Assembly (NCBI GenBank): GCA_964430875.1
Contig: CAYSHP010000104.1
Span: 1-6,797, forward strand
DNA: 6,797 nucleotides
Reading direction: 5' to 3'
Origin: M55B127 sp035269185
GTDB lineage: Bacteria; Bacillota; Halanaerobiia; Halanaerobiales; M55B127
How positions within the stretch are numbered: the first letter of the stretch is position 1; each line of letters starts with the position of its first letter. Shown in pieces: positions 1 through 5,677 of the stretch. A program made the translations under genes and the position numbers. The notes beneath the pieces are model-generated. The model searched no databases, was not told where the DNA came from, and saw only the letters and a program-made list of their open reading frames with translations.

Positions 1-353
1 TAGGTTTAACTAGAAATAGACAAGAATTATATGATAGAATAAATAAAAGAGTTGAAATGATGGTTGAAAATGGTTTATTAAAAGAAGCTAAAGAGATTTT
101 TAACAAATATGATCTTGATAAGAAATCTACTGCTCGTCAGGCAATAGGTTATAAAGAACTTTTTAAACATTTCAAAGGAGAATATGACTTAGATGAAGCT
201 GTTAGAAGAATAAAAAGGAATACTAGACATTATGCAAAAAGACAGTTAAGTTTCTTTAAACGAGATATTGAAATTATCTGGTATAACCTATCTGAAATAA
301 AAAAAGAGAAACTCTTTAAAAAAGTATTAGGGCTTCTACATAATAATCTTTAA
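1..353 (+). CDS. miaA: tRNA dimethylallyltransferase MiaA, C-terminal part (5' end outside window)
   Basis: MiaA transfers a dimethylallyl group to N6 of adenosine 37 in tRNAs that read UNN codons. The frame is open from base 3, before the first in-frame ATG at 57, and reads GLTRNRQELYDRINKRVE, which matches the MiaA segment leading into its C-terminal half. Further on are ARQAIGYKEL and IKRNTRHYAKRQLSFFKRD, followed by the I-x-W end, all hallmarks of the family's C-terminal tRNA-binding and active-site region. About 116 residues are present of a usual ~300-320, so the P-loop and catalytic N-terminus lie upstream of the window. The gene ends 17 nt before hfq; the miaA-hfq pairing is widespread in bacteria and supports both calls. 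No terminator is visible between them, so co-transcription is likely. Confidence 0.95.
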   Translation, partial: GLTRNRQELYDRINKRVEMMVENGLLKEAKEIFNKYDLDKKSTARQAIGYKELFKHFKGEYDLDEAVRRIKRNTRHYAKRQLSFFKRDIEIIWYNLSEIKKEKLFKKVLGLLHNNL

Positions 354-370
354 TACAAAGGGGGATAAAA

Positions 371-628
371 ATGAAGAATAAGGTTAACATTCAGGACACT
401 ATTTTAAACCATGTTAGAAAACAAAGTATTGGGGTTAAAATTTATCTAATGAATGGAGTTCAATTAAAAGGACATGTTATTGGCTTTGATGATTTTACAA
501 TTCTCTTAGAAGTAGAAGATGATCTAAAAGTAATCTATAAACACGCTGTTTCTACAATTGAACCACATGAAAACATTAAAAATGTAATTTTTAATAATTA
601 CAGGGATAAGAATAAGAATGAAAATTAA
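371..628 (+). CDS. hfq: RNA chaperone Hfq
   Basis: Hfq is a hexameric Sm-like protein that binds small RNAs and A- or U-rich mRNA segments. The 85-residue product has the Sm1 fold (about residues 7-46) and the Sm2 motif VIYKHAVSTI (about 54-63). Residues that line the proximal U-binding pore are present at the expected places: Q8, D9, F42, Y56, K57, H58. On the lateral rim R16 and K17 are kept, while the third basic position (R19 in E. coli) is serine, a weaker rim of the sort seen in Firmicutes. The C-terminal tail (about 70-85) is short, polar and probably disordered. A strong GGGGG ribosome-binding site (360-364) lies 6 nt before the ATG. The last 11 nt overlap dapF, suggesting translational coupling. 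Confidence 0.97.
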   Translation: MKNKVNIQDTILNHVRKQSIGVKIYLMNGVQLKGHVIGFDDFTILLEVEDDLKVIYKHAVSTIEPHENIKNVIFNNYRDKNKNEN

Positions 629-1484
629 TTTTTTTAAAATGCATGGTTTAGGTAATGATTTTATATTAATTAATGATCTAGACAACAAAATAGATCATTA
701 CTCTAAACTAGCAGTTAAGTTATGTGATAGGCATTTTGGAATCGGTGCCGATGGAATAATTTTAATTAAAAATACAAAACTAAAAAAAGCAGATTTCAAA
801 ATGAGAATTTTTAACTCTGATGGTAGTGAAGCTGAAATGTGTGGTAATGGTATAAGATGTTTTGCTCATTACTTACATATCAACGATTTAACTGTTAAAA
901 ACAAACTCACTATTGAAACTTTAGCTGGTCTTATCAAACCCGAAATTAAAGATTATGGCACTTATGAAAGTACTGTTAAAGTTAATATGGGAAAACCTTC
1001 ATATTCACTAGATAGTCTAAACATTAATCAAAAATTAATAGATACTGATATTGACAAATTATGGGATTATCCCCTTATAATTGAAGGCAAAGAATATAAA
1101 TTAAATGGTGCTTCGATGGGAAATCCGCACGTTGTAATATATATCGATGATTTAAAAAATATAAATCTAAAAAAATTAGGACCTATTATAGAAGAAAATC
1201 CTTTATTTAAAAAAGGAACAAATGTTGAATTTGTTAAAATATTAAACAAAGATGAACTTGAAGTGAAAGTTTGGGAAAGAGGTGCCGGTATTACCTTAGC
1301 CTGTGGTACAGGTGCATGTGCCACTGCAGCCGTAAGTATTGATCAAAAGAAAGTAAATAATGATGTCAAAATAAATCTACCAGGAGGACCACTACAAATC
1401 AAAAAAAATAATAATAATGAAATGATGATGACAGGTCCTTCCACCTTTGTATTTAAAGGTGAAATAATGATAGGAGGAATCTAA
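618..1484 (+). CDS. dapF: Diaminopimelate epimerase
   Basis: DapF converts LL-diaminopimelate to meso-diaminopimelate in the cytoplasm, without a cofactor, using two cysteines as acid and base. Both are present: C75 in SEAEMCGNGIRC and C229 in ITLACGTGAC. Other family signatures are FFKMHGLGNDF at the N-terminus, GASMGNPHVV (164-173) and NVEFVKI. The length of 288 is normal. The ATG at 618 lies inside the end of hfq; the nearest purine-rich site (AGGG, 602-605) is 12 nt away and weak, so initiation may depend on ribosomes finishing hfq. The product precedes dapL by 2 nt, placing two successive steps of the lysine/peptidoglycan pathway together. An oddity is a run of A8, (AAT)4 and (ATG)3 at 1401-1430 that encodes a polar loop (KKNNNNEMMM); it is in frame and leaves the fold intact. 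Confidence 0.97.
   Translation: MKINFFKMHGLGNDFILINDLDNKIDHYSKLAVKLCDRHFGIGADGIILIKNTKLKKADFKMRIFNSDGSEAEMCGNGIRCFAHYLHINDLTVKNKLTIETLAGLIKPEIKDYGTYESTVKVNMGKPSYSLDSLNINQKLIDTDIDKLWDYPLIIEGKEYKLNGASMGNPHVVIYIDDLKNINLKKLGPIIEENPLFKKGTNVEFVKILNKDELEVKVWERGAGITLACGTGACATAAVSIDQKKVNNDVKINLPGGPLQIKKNNNNEMMMTGPSTFVFKGEIMIGGI
1472..1477 (+). promoter_or_regulatory. Ribosome-binding site of dapL inside dapF
   Basis: AGGAGG is a full consensus site 9 nt before the dapL ATG. It lies within the last codons of dapF, so termination of dapF and initiation of dapL are physically coupled. Confidence 0.8.
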
Positions 1485-1486
1485 TT

Positions 1487-2656
1487 ATGGAAAATTCAAA
1501 TCGTATTAAAAAGCTACCACCATATTTATTTGCAGAAATTGATAAAATGATAAATAATGCTAAAGCAGAAGGAATGGATGTTATTAATTTTGGAATTGGT
1601 GATCCTGACCAACCAACTCCAGATAATATTGTTAATAAGATGAAAGAGGCTGTCCAGGACCCAACTACTCATAGTTATCCTTCCTATGAAGGTTTAGCTG
1701 AATTTAGAACAGCTGTCAGCAGAAGATATAACAAAAGATTTGGTGTAGAGTTAGATCCAGAAACAGAAGTTGTCTCTCTTATTGGCTCTAAAGAAGGTAT
1801 AGCCCATCTTCCACTATGTTATATTAATCCGGAAGATTATGCTTTAGTACCTGATCCTGGTTATCCAGTCTATAAGACTAGTATTTTATTAGCTGATGGT
1901 AATCCAATTATGATGCCATTACTTCAAGAAAATGATTTTTTACCAGATCTTGATAAAATCTCAGAAGAAGATGCAGAACAAGCAAAAATTATGTTTTTAA
2001 ATTATCCAAATAATCCTACCGGTGCAATGGCTAGTTTAGAATTTTTTGAAGAAGTTATTGCATTTGCAAAAAAATATAATATAATTATAGCACATGATGC
2101 TGCCTATACTGATGTTTATTTAGATGAAGAAACTCCTCATAGTATATTAGAAGTTGAGGGAGCTAAAGATGTAGCTATTGAATTTAATTCTCTTTCTAAA
2201 CCATATAATATGACAGGCTGGCGAATTGGTTGGGCCTGTGGTAAAAAAGAAGTTATTGAATCCCTGGGTCGTTTAAAAACTAATATTGATTCTGGAATAT
2301 TCGAAGCAATTCAATATGCCGGTATAGAAGCATTATATAATTCAGATGATAGTATTAAAGAAGTAACTGAACTATATAAAGAAAGAAGAGATCTCCTCGT
2401 TGAAGGTCTATCTGAACTTGGATGGAAGATAAAGCCTAATAAGGCAACCTTTTATCTTTGGATTGAAGTTCCGGAAGATATAACTTCTTCTGAATACTCC
2501 AAGAAATTATTTAAAAAAACGGGAGTTTTCTTTACACCTGGAATCGGTTGGGGTGACTACGGAGAAAACTTTTTAAGGATTGCTTTAACTGTTAATAAAG
2601 ATAGAATTAAAGAAGCTATTACAAGGATTGAAGAAAATGGTTTTGTTTATAAGTAA
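1487..2656 (+). CDS. dapL: LL-diaminopimelate aminotransferase (PLP-dependent)
   Basis: This is a fold-type I aminotransferase of 389 residues. DapL makes LL-diaminopimelate directly from tetrahydrodipicolinate and glutamate, bypassing the acyl intermediates of the DapD/C/E route. Visible signatures are INFGIGDPDQPTP near the N-terminus (33-45), the YPSYEGL loop (64-70), NYPNNPTGA (172-180, with the PLP-contacting N175), HDAAYTD (203-209, with D204 and Y207 expected at the cofactor), the PLP lysine K238 in SLSKPYNMTGWRIGW, and the substrate-carboxylate arginine R364 in FLRIA. By sequence alone it could be mislabelled aspartate or alanine aminotransferase. The direct partnership with dapF (2-nt gap, shared ribosome-binding site) is the main reason for choosing DapL. 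Absence of dapD/dapE from the genome would confirm it. Confidence 0.88.
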   Translation: MENSNRIKKLPPYLFAEIDKMINNAKAEGMDVINFGIGDPDQPTPDNIVNKMKEAVQDPTTHSYPSYEGLAEFRTAVSRRYNKRFGVELDPETEVVSLIGSKEGIAHLPLCYINPEDYALVPDPGYPVYKTSILLADGNPIMMPLLQENDFLPDLDKISEEDAEQAKIMFLNYPNNPTGAMASLEFFEEVIAFAKKYNIIIAHDAAYTDVYLDEETPHSILEVEGAKDVAIEFNSLSKPYNMTGWRIGWACGKKEVIESLGRLKTNIDSGIFEAIQYAGIEALYNSDDSIKEVTELYKERRDLLVEGLSELGWKIKPNKATFYLWIEVPEDITSSEYSKKLFKKTGVFFTPGIGWGDYGENFLRIALTVNKDRIKEAITRIEENGFVYK

Positions 2657-2680
2657 AATCAAATTATTTTTAAAATAGAA

Positions 2681-2684
2681 GAGG
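2681..2684 (+). promoter_or_regulatory. Ribosome-binding site of the TPR gene, with ambiguous start
   Basis: GAGG, within AGAAGAGG, is the only purine-rich site ahead of the TPR gene. It directly abuts the TTG at 2685, leaving no spacer. An in-frame TAG at 2676-2678 excludes any earlier start. A normal spacing of 9 nt would point to ATT at 2694. Confidence 0.5.
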
Positions 2685-3314
2685 TTGATAACAATTAATA
2701 CAAAAAATAAGCTTGTTTTATCTATATTAATTATAATATTATTAGTTTCAACTTTTACAGCCTCTGCAGTAGAAGAACCTTGCTGGGAAAATCTAAAAAA
2801 TAACAGTGTCCAAACAATTAAAGATGATCCTGAAAATATAAAAGCTAACTATAATTATATAATAGCATTAGTCAATTTAGGGGAAATCAAAAAAGCATAT
2901 AATACAATTAATAAATTTGATGAAACGTTTAATCAAAATAGATTTGTTAATCAAATATCACCTTACTTTAAAGAATTAGTTAAATACCCTAATAATATTT
3001 TATTATTAAATTATACAGCCTTTTATGGTGTTGTAACAAAAGAATATAGTATCTCAATAAAATATTTCCAACGAATATTAGAATTAACTCCTAATAACTA
3101 TAATATTCGCAACTTTCTTGCTGCAAGTTATCTTGAATTAGAAAATTTCGACCGAGCTTTACAACAAACAAATAAAGCTTTAGATACTAAAGATAATGAA
3201 TTTTCTCATCTTTTATTGGGAGTAATTTATTATGAAAAAGGTAATATGTTTAAGGCGGTAACTGAATTTGCTAAATCGGGAAGTTTAGGTAGAGAATTAT
3301 TAAATAATAATTAA
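2685..3314 (+). CDS. Exported tetratricopeptide-repeat protein, function unknown
   Basis: I recognise the architecture but no named family. The N-terminus has a signal peptide: a few polar residues with two lysines, a hydrophobic core (about 10-25) and an A-S-A motif ending at residue 28 that suits signal peptidase I. No lipobox cysteine is seen. The mature part is helical with TPR-like repeats at about 48-80, 120-136, 137-169 (NNYNIRNFLAASYLELENFDRAL) and 171-199 (NEFSHLLLGVIYYEKGNMFKAV). Such proteins usually serve as scaffolds at the cell envelope. The 28-nt gap after dapL and 15-nt gap before udg place it in the operon. The start is uncertain: TTG 2685 is the only conventional start codon between the upstream in-frame stop and the signal peptide, but its ribosome-binding site touches it; ATT 2694 would have better spacing and costs only three residues. 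Confidence 0.8.
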   Translation: MITINTKNKLVLSILIIILLVSTFTASAVEEPCWENLKNNSVQTIKDDPENIKANYNYIIALVNLGEIKKAYNTINKFDETFNQNRFVNQISPYFKELVKYPNNILLLNYTAFYGVVTKEYSISIKYFQRILELTPNNYNIRNFLAASYLELENFDRALQQTNKALDTKDNEFSHLLLGVIYYEKGNMFKAVTEFAKSGSLGRELLNNN

Positions 3315-3329
3315 ATAGGAGCGGCGTTT

Positions 3330-3953
3330 ATGTTATTTAATCAAAATGGTAAGGTTAATGATAGTCTTTTTAAATATCCGCTTGATGATTATGAAAATTT
3401 TAAAAAGAAAGCTCTTAAATGTGAAAGATGTCGGCTAAGAGAAAGCTGTACACAAGTTGTAATGGGAGAAGGATCTCTTAATAATAAGATTATGTTTATT
3501 GGAGAAGGGCCGGGTGGTACTGAAGATAAAAAGGGAAGGCCCTTTGTAGGAAGAGCTGGTCGATTACTAGACAAAATATTAAAATCAGTTAATATAAAAA
3601 GAAAAAATATCTATATTACTAATATTGTAAAATGCAGACCTCCTGAAAATAGAAATCCTACCGAAAATGAAATGGAAGCTTGTTCACCAATCTTAAAAAC
3701 TGAGATAAAATATATAAAACCTAAAGTAATCGTACCTTTAGGTTCAGTTGCTTTAAAATATTTAGTTGGGCCTGATAAAAAAATTACTGAAGACAGGGGT
3801 AACTGGTTTAATAAAGGTGAACTATACTTTTTACCAACCTTTCACCCTGCCTATTTACTCAGAAATGCAAATATGAAAAAACCGGTTTGGAATGATTTCA
3901 AAAAGATTAAAAAATCTATTGAGAGAATAAATGAACTTTATGACTTAAACTAG
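3330..3953 (+). CDS. udg: Family 4 (UDGa-type) uracil-DNA glycosylase with 4Fe-4S cluster
   Basis: This enzyme removes uracil, the product of cytosine deamination, from DNA to start base-excision repair. Four cysteines have the spacing of the iron-sulfur cluster in family 4: C31-x2-C34 near the N-terminus, then C102 (KCRPPENR) and C118, 16 residues apart. An extra cysteine, C40, is not part of that set. Motif 1 is GEGPGGTED (58-66), followed by GRPFVGRAGRLLD (69-81), and motif 2 is HPAYLLRN (172-179) with the conserved His172. Length of 207 is typical. The ATG has an AGGAG site 8 nt upstream (3317-3321). It is the last gene of the plus-strand cluster, and its stop codon overlaps the stop of lexA on the other strand. 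The related phage SPO1 DNA polymerase-like annotation applies to the same superfamily, but the cluster cysteines favour glycosylase. Confidence 0.92.
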   Translation: MLFNQNGKVNDSLFKYPLDDYENFKKKALKCERCRLRESCTQVVMGEGSLNNKIMFIGEGPGGTEDKKGRPFVGRAGRLLDKILKSVNIKRKNIYITNIVKCRPPENRNPTENEMEACSPILKTEIKYIKPKVIVPLGSVALKYLVGPDKKITEDRGNWFNKGELYFLPTFHPAYLLRNANMKKPVWNDFKKIKKSIERINELYDLN

Positions 3954-4606
3954 AACTTGTTTTTTTCCAAATTACGGAATAAACCAACTACTTTCCCAAG
4001 TAATTTTACATTTTTAACTAAAATGGGATCATAATCAGGATTTTCAGGTCTTAACTCTACATAATCGCTTCTTTTATAAAATCTTTTTACTGTAGCCCTG
4101 TTATCAATCAGGGCTATTACTATTTCACCATTGTTCGCTGTCTTTTGTTGTTGAGCAATGACATAATCTCCATCATCTATCCCTGCATTAACCATACTTT
4201 CCCCATCAATTTCTAACATAAATAACTGCTTACCTTTAACTTTTATAAAGCTGGTGGGAATAGGAAAGTAATCTTCGATATTTTCTTCAGCTAAAATTGG
4301 AACTCCAGCTGTTACTCTACCAACAATGGGTACTTGAATCATTTCTTTTTTATATTTATTATCAAATTCATCTTCTTTATTACTTTTATCTAAAATTTCT
4401 ATAGCTCTAGGTTTAGAAGGATCGCGTCTTATGAACTCTAATTCTTCTAATGTTTTTAAATGATTATGTACAGAAGCAGGAGATTTTAAACCTACAGCTC
4501 TTCCAATCTCTCGAACAGAAGGGGGATATCCTTTTTTATCTATTTCATTTACGATATAAGTATAAATTTCTCTCTGTCTTGGGCTTAAACTTTCAAGGTC
4601 AACCAT
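3950..4606 (-). CDS. lexA: SOS repressor LexA
   Basis: LexA represses DNA-damage genes until RecA filaments trigger its self-cleavage. Residues 1-71 form the winged helix-turn-helix (LSPRQREIYTYI, then GYPPSVREIGRAVGLKSPASVHNHL). The hinge is about 72-90. The C-terminal S24 peptidase domain carries the scissile A100-G101 bond (VTAGVPILAEE), the nucleophile S137 in DGESM and the general-base K174 in ATVKRF. All autoproteolysis residues are intact and the length of 218 is usual. A GGAGGG site (complement of 4613-4618) lies 6 nt before the ATG. The upstream region holds a LexA box over the predicted -35, implying autoregulation. It is divergent from a yneA-like gene, the arrangement known from Bacillus, and convergent with udg, with stops sharing a CTAG. 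Confidence 0.97.
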   Translation of the reverse strand: MVDLESLSPRQREIYTYIVNEIDKKGYPPSVREIGRAVGLKSPASVHNHLKTLEELEFIRRDPSKPRAIEILDKSNKEDEFDNKYKKEMIQVPIVGRVTAGVPILAEENIEDYFPIPTSFIKVKGKQLFMLEIDGESMVNAGIDDGDYVIAQQQKTANNGEIVIALIDNRATVKRFYKRSDYVELRPENPDYDPILVKNVKLLGKVVGLFRNLEKNKF

Positions 4607-4680
4607 TTTATTCCCTCCAGAATTAAATTTTAAATATATATAAATGTAAATATTTATTACAATTTACTATTACTGCTTAA

Positions 4681-4709
4681 ATTATAACACACAAAACCCC
4701 ATAAAGCAA
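4681..4709 (-). promoter_or_regulatory. Predicted lexA promoter
   Basis: Read on the minus strand, TATAAT (complement of 4681-4686) forms a perfect -10, with TTGCTT (complement of 4704-4709) as a weak -35 after a 17-nt spacer. The -35 overlaps the LexA box at 4707-4720. The resulting leader of roughly 65-70 nt is very AT-rich and holds no other obvious element apart from a short palindrome at 4647-4656. Confidence 0.6.
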
Positions 4710-4720
4710 ACAATCGTTCT
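4707..4720 (+). promoter_or_regulatory. LexA box of lexA (SOS operator)
   Basis: CAAACAATCGTTCT matches the Firmicute SOS consensus CGAAC-N4-GTTCG with an intact GTTC half-site and AAAC in the other. It overlaps the predicted lexA -35, so bound LexA would block its own promoter. Palindromic, so the strand is nominal. Confidence 0.72.
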
Positions 4721-4738
4721 AATATATTACAAAATAAT

Positions 4739-4767
4739 TTGACTTCAAACATGTGTTCTGGTATAAT
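4739..4767 (+). promoter_or_regulatory. Promoter of the yneA-like gene
   Basis: TTGACT (4739-4744) and TATAAT (4762-4767) are separated by exactly 17 nt, a near-perfect vegetative sigma-factor promoter and the strongest in the window. The spacer contains a LexA box, so the promoter should be strong when LexA is cleaved and shut otherwise. Transcription should begin near 4774, giving a leader of about 30 nt. Confidence 0.85.
4746..4759 (+). promoter_or_regulatory. LexA box of yneA, between -35 and -10
   Basis: CAAACATGTGTTCT fits CGAAC-RNRY-GTTCG in the N4 core (ATGT fits R-N-R-Y) and the GTTC half, with AAAC replacing GAAC. It fills the promoter spacer, the best possible site for repression. 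Confidence 0.8.
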
Positions 4768-4775
4768 CTTATATA

Positions 4776-4789
4776 AGAACATATGTATT
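4776..4789 (+). promoter_or_regulatory. Possible second, degenerate LexA box of yneA
   Basis: AGAACATATGTATT has a perfect GAAC half-site and a fitting N4 (ATAT), but the other half is GTAT instead of GTTC. Its centre is 30 bp, about three helical turns, from the box at 4746-4759. It lies at the predicted transcription start and touches the ribosome-binding site. It could bind LexA cooperatively or be chance. Confidence 0.4.
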
Positions 4790-4794
4790 GGAGG
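4790..4794 (+). promoter_or_regulatory. Ribosome-binding site that fixes the yneA start
   Basis: GGAGG lies 8 nt before the ATG at 4803. The upstream in-frame TTG at 4788 overlaps this site and so is not the start. Confidence 0.85.
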
Positions 4795-4802
4795 CGGATA
4801 AA

Positions 4803-5126
4803 ATGTATAAAGGTAATGCAAAGTTAAAAAGAGAAAAAGAAAATGACTCTAAATCAAGGGTATTCATTGTTTTGACAGTATTGTTAATTACTCTAATTAT
4901 TATTATAAGCGTATTTTCTTACAAAGCTCTCACAAAAAAAGAGATATATTATAAAGATATTGAAATTAAAAATGGGCAAACACTCTGGGAAATAGCCGAA
5001 AGTGAGTTCGGTAATAATGTCGATGTTAGAAAATATGTTTATAAAATAAAGAAAATTAACAATCTAAAAAATTCCAATATTCATCCAGGTCAAATAATTA
5101 AAATTCCTATTGAAAAAGAAGTATAG
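4803..5126 (+). CDS. yneA: SOS-induced YneA-like cell-division inhibitor (TM + LysM)
   Basis: The 107-residue product has a basic cytoplasmic N-terminus (1-18), one membrane helix (about 19-40) and a C-terminal LysM domain (about 53-102) with the usual NGQTLWEIAE opening and HPGQIIKIP close. This is the layout of YneA, which in Bacillus delays septation during the SOS response and acts outside the membrane, with LysM binding peptidoglycan. Small LysM proteins are common and similarity beyond LysM is low, so the name rests on architecture, position divergent from lexA, and a LexA box inside its promoter. The start at 4803 is set by GGAGG 8 nt upstream. The stop codon lies in the stem of a possible terminator. 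Confidence 0.82.
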   Translation: MYKGNAKLKREKENDSKSRVFIVLTVLLITLIIIISVFSYKALTKKEIYYKDIEIKNGQTLWEIAESEFGNNVDVRKYVYKIKKINNLKNSNIHPGQIIKIPIEKEV

Positions 5127-5159
5127 TATATATGTTCGATGCACTATATTTTTATTTTT
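5119..5159 (+). terminator. Weak intrinsic terminator after yneA
   Basis: TATAGT (5122-5127) pairs with ACTATA (5143-5148), extended outward by a G-T and two A-T pairs, followed by T5-A-T5. The loop is 15 nt and the stem is GC-poor, so it may be leaky. The yneA stop TAG lies in the left arm. Confidence 0.45.
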
Positions 5160-5168
5160 CCAATTATT

Positions 5169-5177
5169 TGATATAAT
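5169..5177 (+). promoter_or_regulatory. Extended -10 promoter of mntA-hepT
   Basis: TGATATAAT is a perfect TATAAT (5172-5177) preceded by the TGN extension. No good -35 is present at the right distance, which fits an extended -10 promoter. The start near 5184 would give a leader of about 73 nt. A second TATAAT at 5213-5218 lacks both a -35 and a TG. Confidence 0.5.
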
Positions 5178-5213
5178 AAGAAAAAGGAAGATTAATATAT
5201 ACTTTATTATTTT

Positions 5214-5238
5214 ATAATAATTATATAAAAATTATTAT
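5214..5238 (+). repeat. AT-only inverted repeat ahead of mntA
   Basis: ATAATAATT (5214-5222) and AATTATTAT (5230-5238) are perfect 9-bp arms around a 7-nt loop. The repeat ends 5 nt before the mntA ribosome-binding region (AGAGGTG, 5244-5250). It could be an operator for the toxin-antitoxin complex, or an RNA hairpin. In DNA this AT-rich, chance is a real alternative. Confidence 0.5.
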
Positions 5239-5256
5239 TTGATAGAGGTGTTATTT

Positions 5257-5673
5257 ATGGATGTTGAATCTATTAAGAATTATTTATATGAAAGAGATGA
5301 AATCATTTTTGCTTATTTATATGGTTCTTTTGCCAAAAAGACAAACAACAAATTAAGTGATATAGATATTGCCATATATATTGATGAAAATGAAAAACCT
5401 CCAAGCAGCTATTTTGGCTATAGAAGTGATCTTATCTCTGAAATACAAAAATATAATAAGAAAGAAATTGATCTAGTAATTTTAAATGATGTAACTATTT
5501 CAATTGCTTATAATGTATTTAAAGAAGGAAAATTATTGTTTACTAAATCTAAAAAAATAAAAACCAATTTTCACGAAAAGATAATAAATAAATACCTGGA
5601 TTTTTTACCATTATTTGAAGTACAAGAAAAATATCTAAAAAACAGCATAAAAAAGGGCACATTTGGGAGATGA
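5257..5673 (+). CDS. mntA: MntA-type antitoxin, minimal nucleotidyltransferase
   Basis: The 138-residue product has the minimal nucleotidyltransferase signature G23-S24-x10-D35-x-D37 (YGSFAKKTNNKLSDIDI), and the third metal-binding acid is D72 in KEIDLVIL. MntA antitoxins use ATP to AMPylate a tyrosine of the partner HepT toxin, which inactivates it. The genes form one unit with hepT 4 nt downstream, the standard antitoxin-first order for this type. ATG 5257 is chosen because AGAGGTG lies 6 nt before it; the upstream in-frame TTG at 5239 precedes that site. All catalytic residues are present, so the antitoxin should be active. The C-terminal third (about 100-138) is helical and lysine-rich. 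Confidence 0.9.
   Translation: MDVESIKNYLYERDEIIFAYLYGSFAKKTNNKLSDIDIAIYIDENEKPPSSYFGYRSDLISEIQKYNKKEIDLVILNDVTISIAYNVFKEGKLLFTKSKKIKTNFHEKIINKYLDFLPLFEVQEKYLKNSIKKGTFGR
5665..5669 (+). promoter_or_regulatory. Ribosome-binding site that fixes the hepT start
   Basis: GGGAG, in the last codons of mntA, lies 8 nt before the TTG at 5678. The other in-frame TTG, at 5663, overlaps the site and is excluded. Confidence 0.7.
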
Positions 5674-5677
5674 TATT

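Noticed and set aside
1067..1324. 85-codon minus-strand reading frame inside dapF
   Set aside because: It lies wholly within the well-supported dapF gene and has no family likeness or ribosome-binding site; it is a shadow frame.
3389..3574. 61-codon minus-strand reading frame inside udg
   Set aside because: It is opposite conserved motifs of the glycosylase and has no recognisable product.
4647..4656. Palindrome TAAATATTTA in the lexA leader
   Set aside because: Ten bases of pure A/T in such a leader are expected by chance and no function is suggested.
4788..4802. Upstream TTG start for the yneA-like gene
   Set aside because: The TTG overlaps the GGAGG site that serves the ATG at 4803.
5131..5142. 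GTTCG half-site resembling a LexA box after yneA
   Set aside because: Only one half fits; the other side (TATAT) does not resemble GAAC, and it lies in the terminator loop.
5239..5256. Upstream TTG start for mntA
   Set aside because: It precedes the AGAGGTG site, has none of its own, and falls at the end of the inverted repeat.
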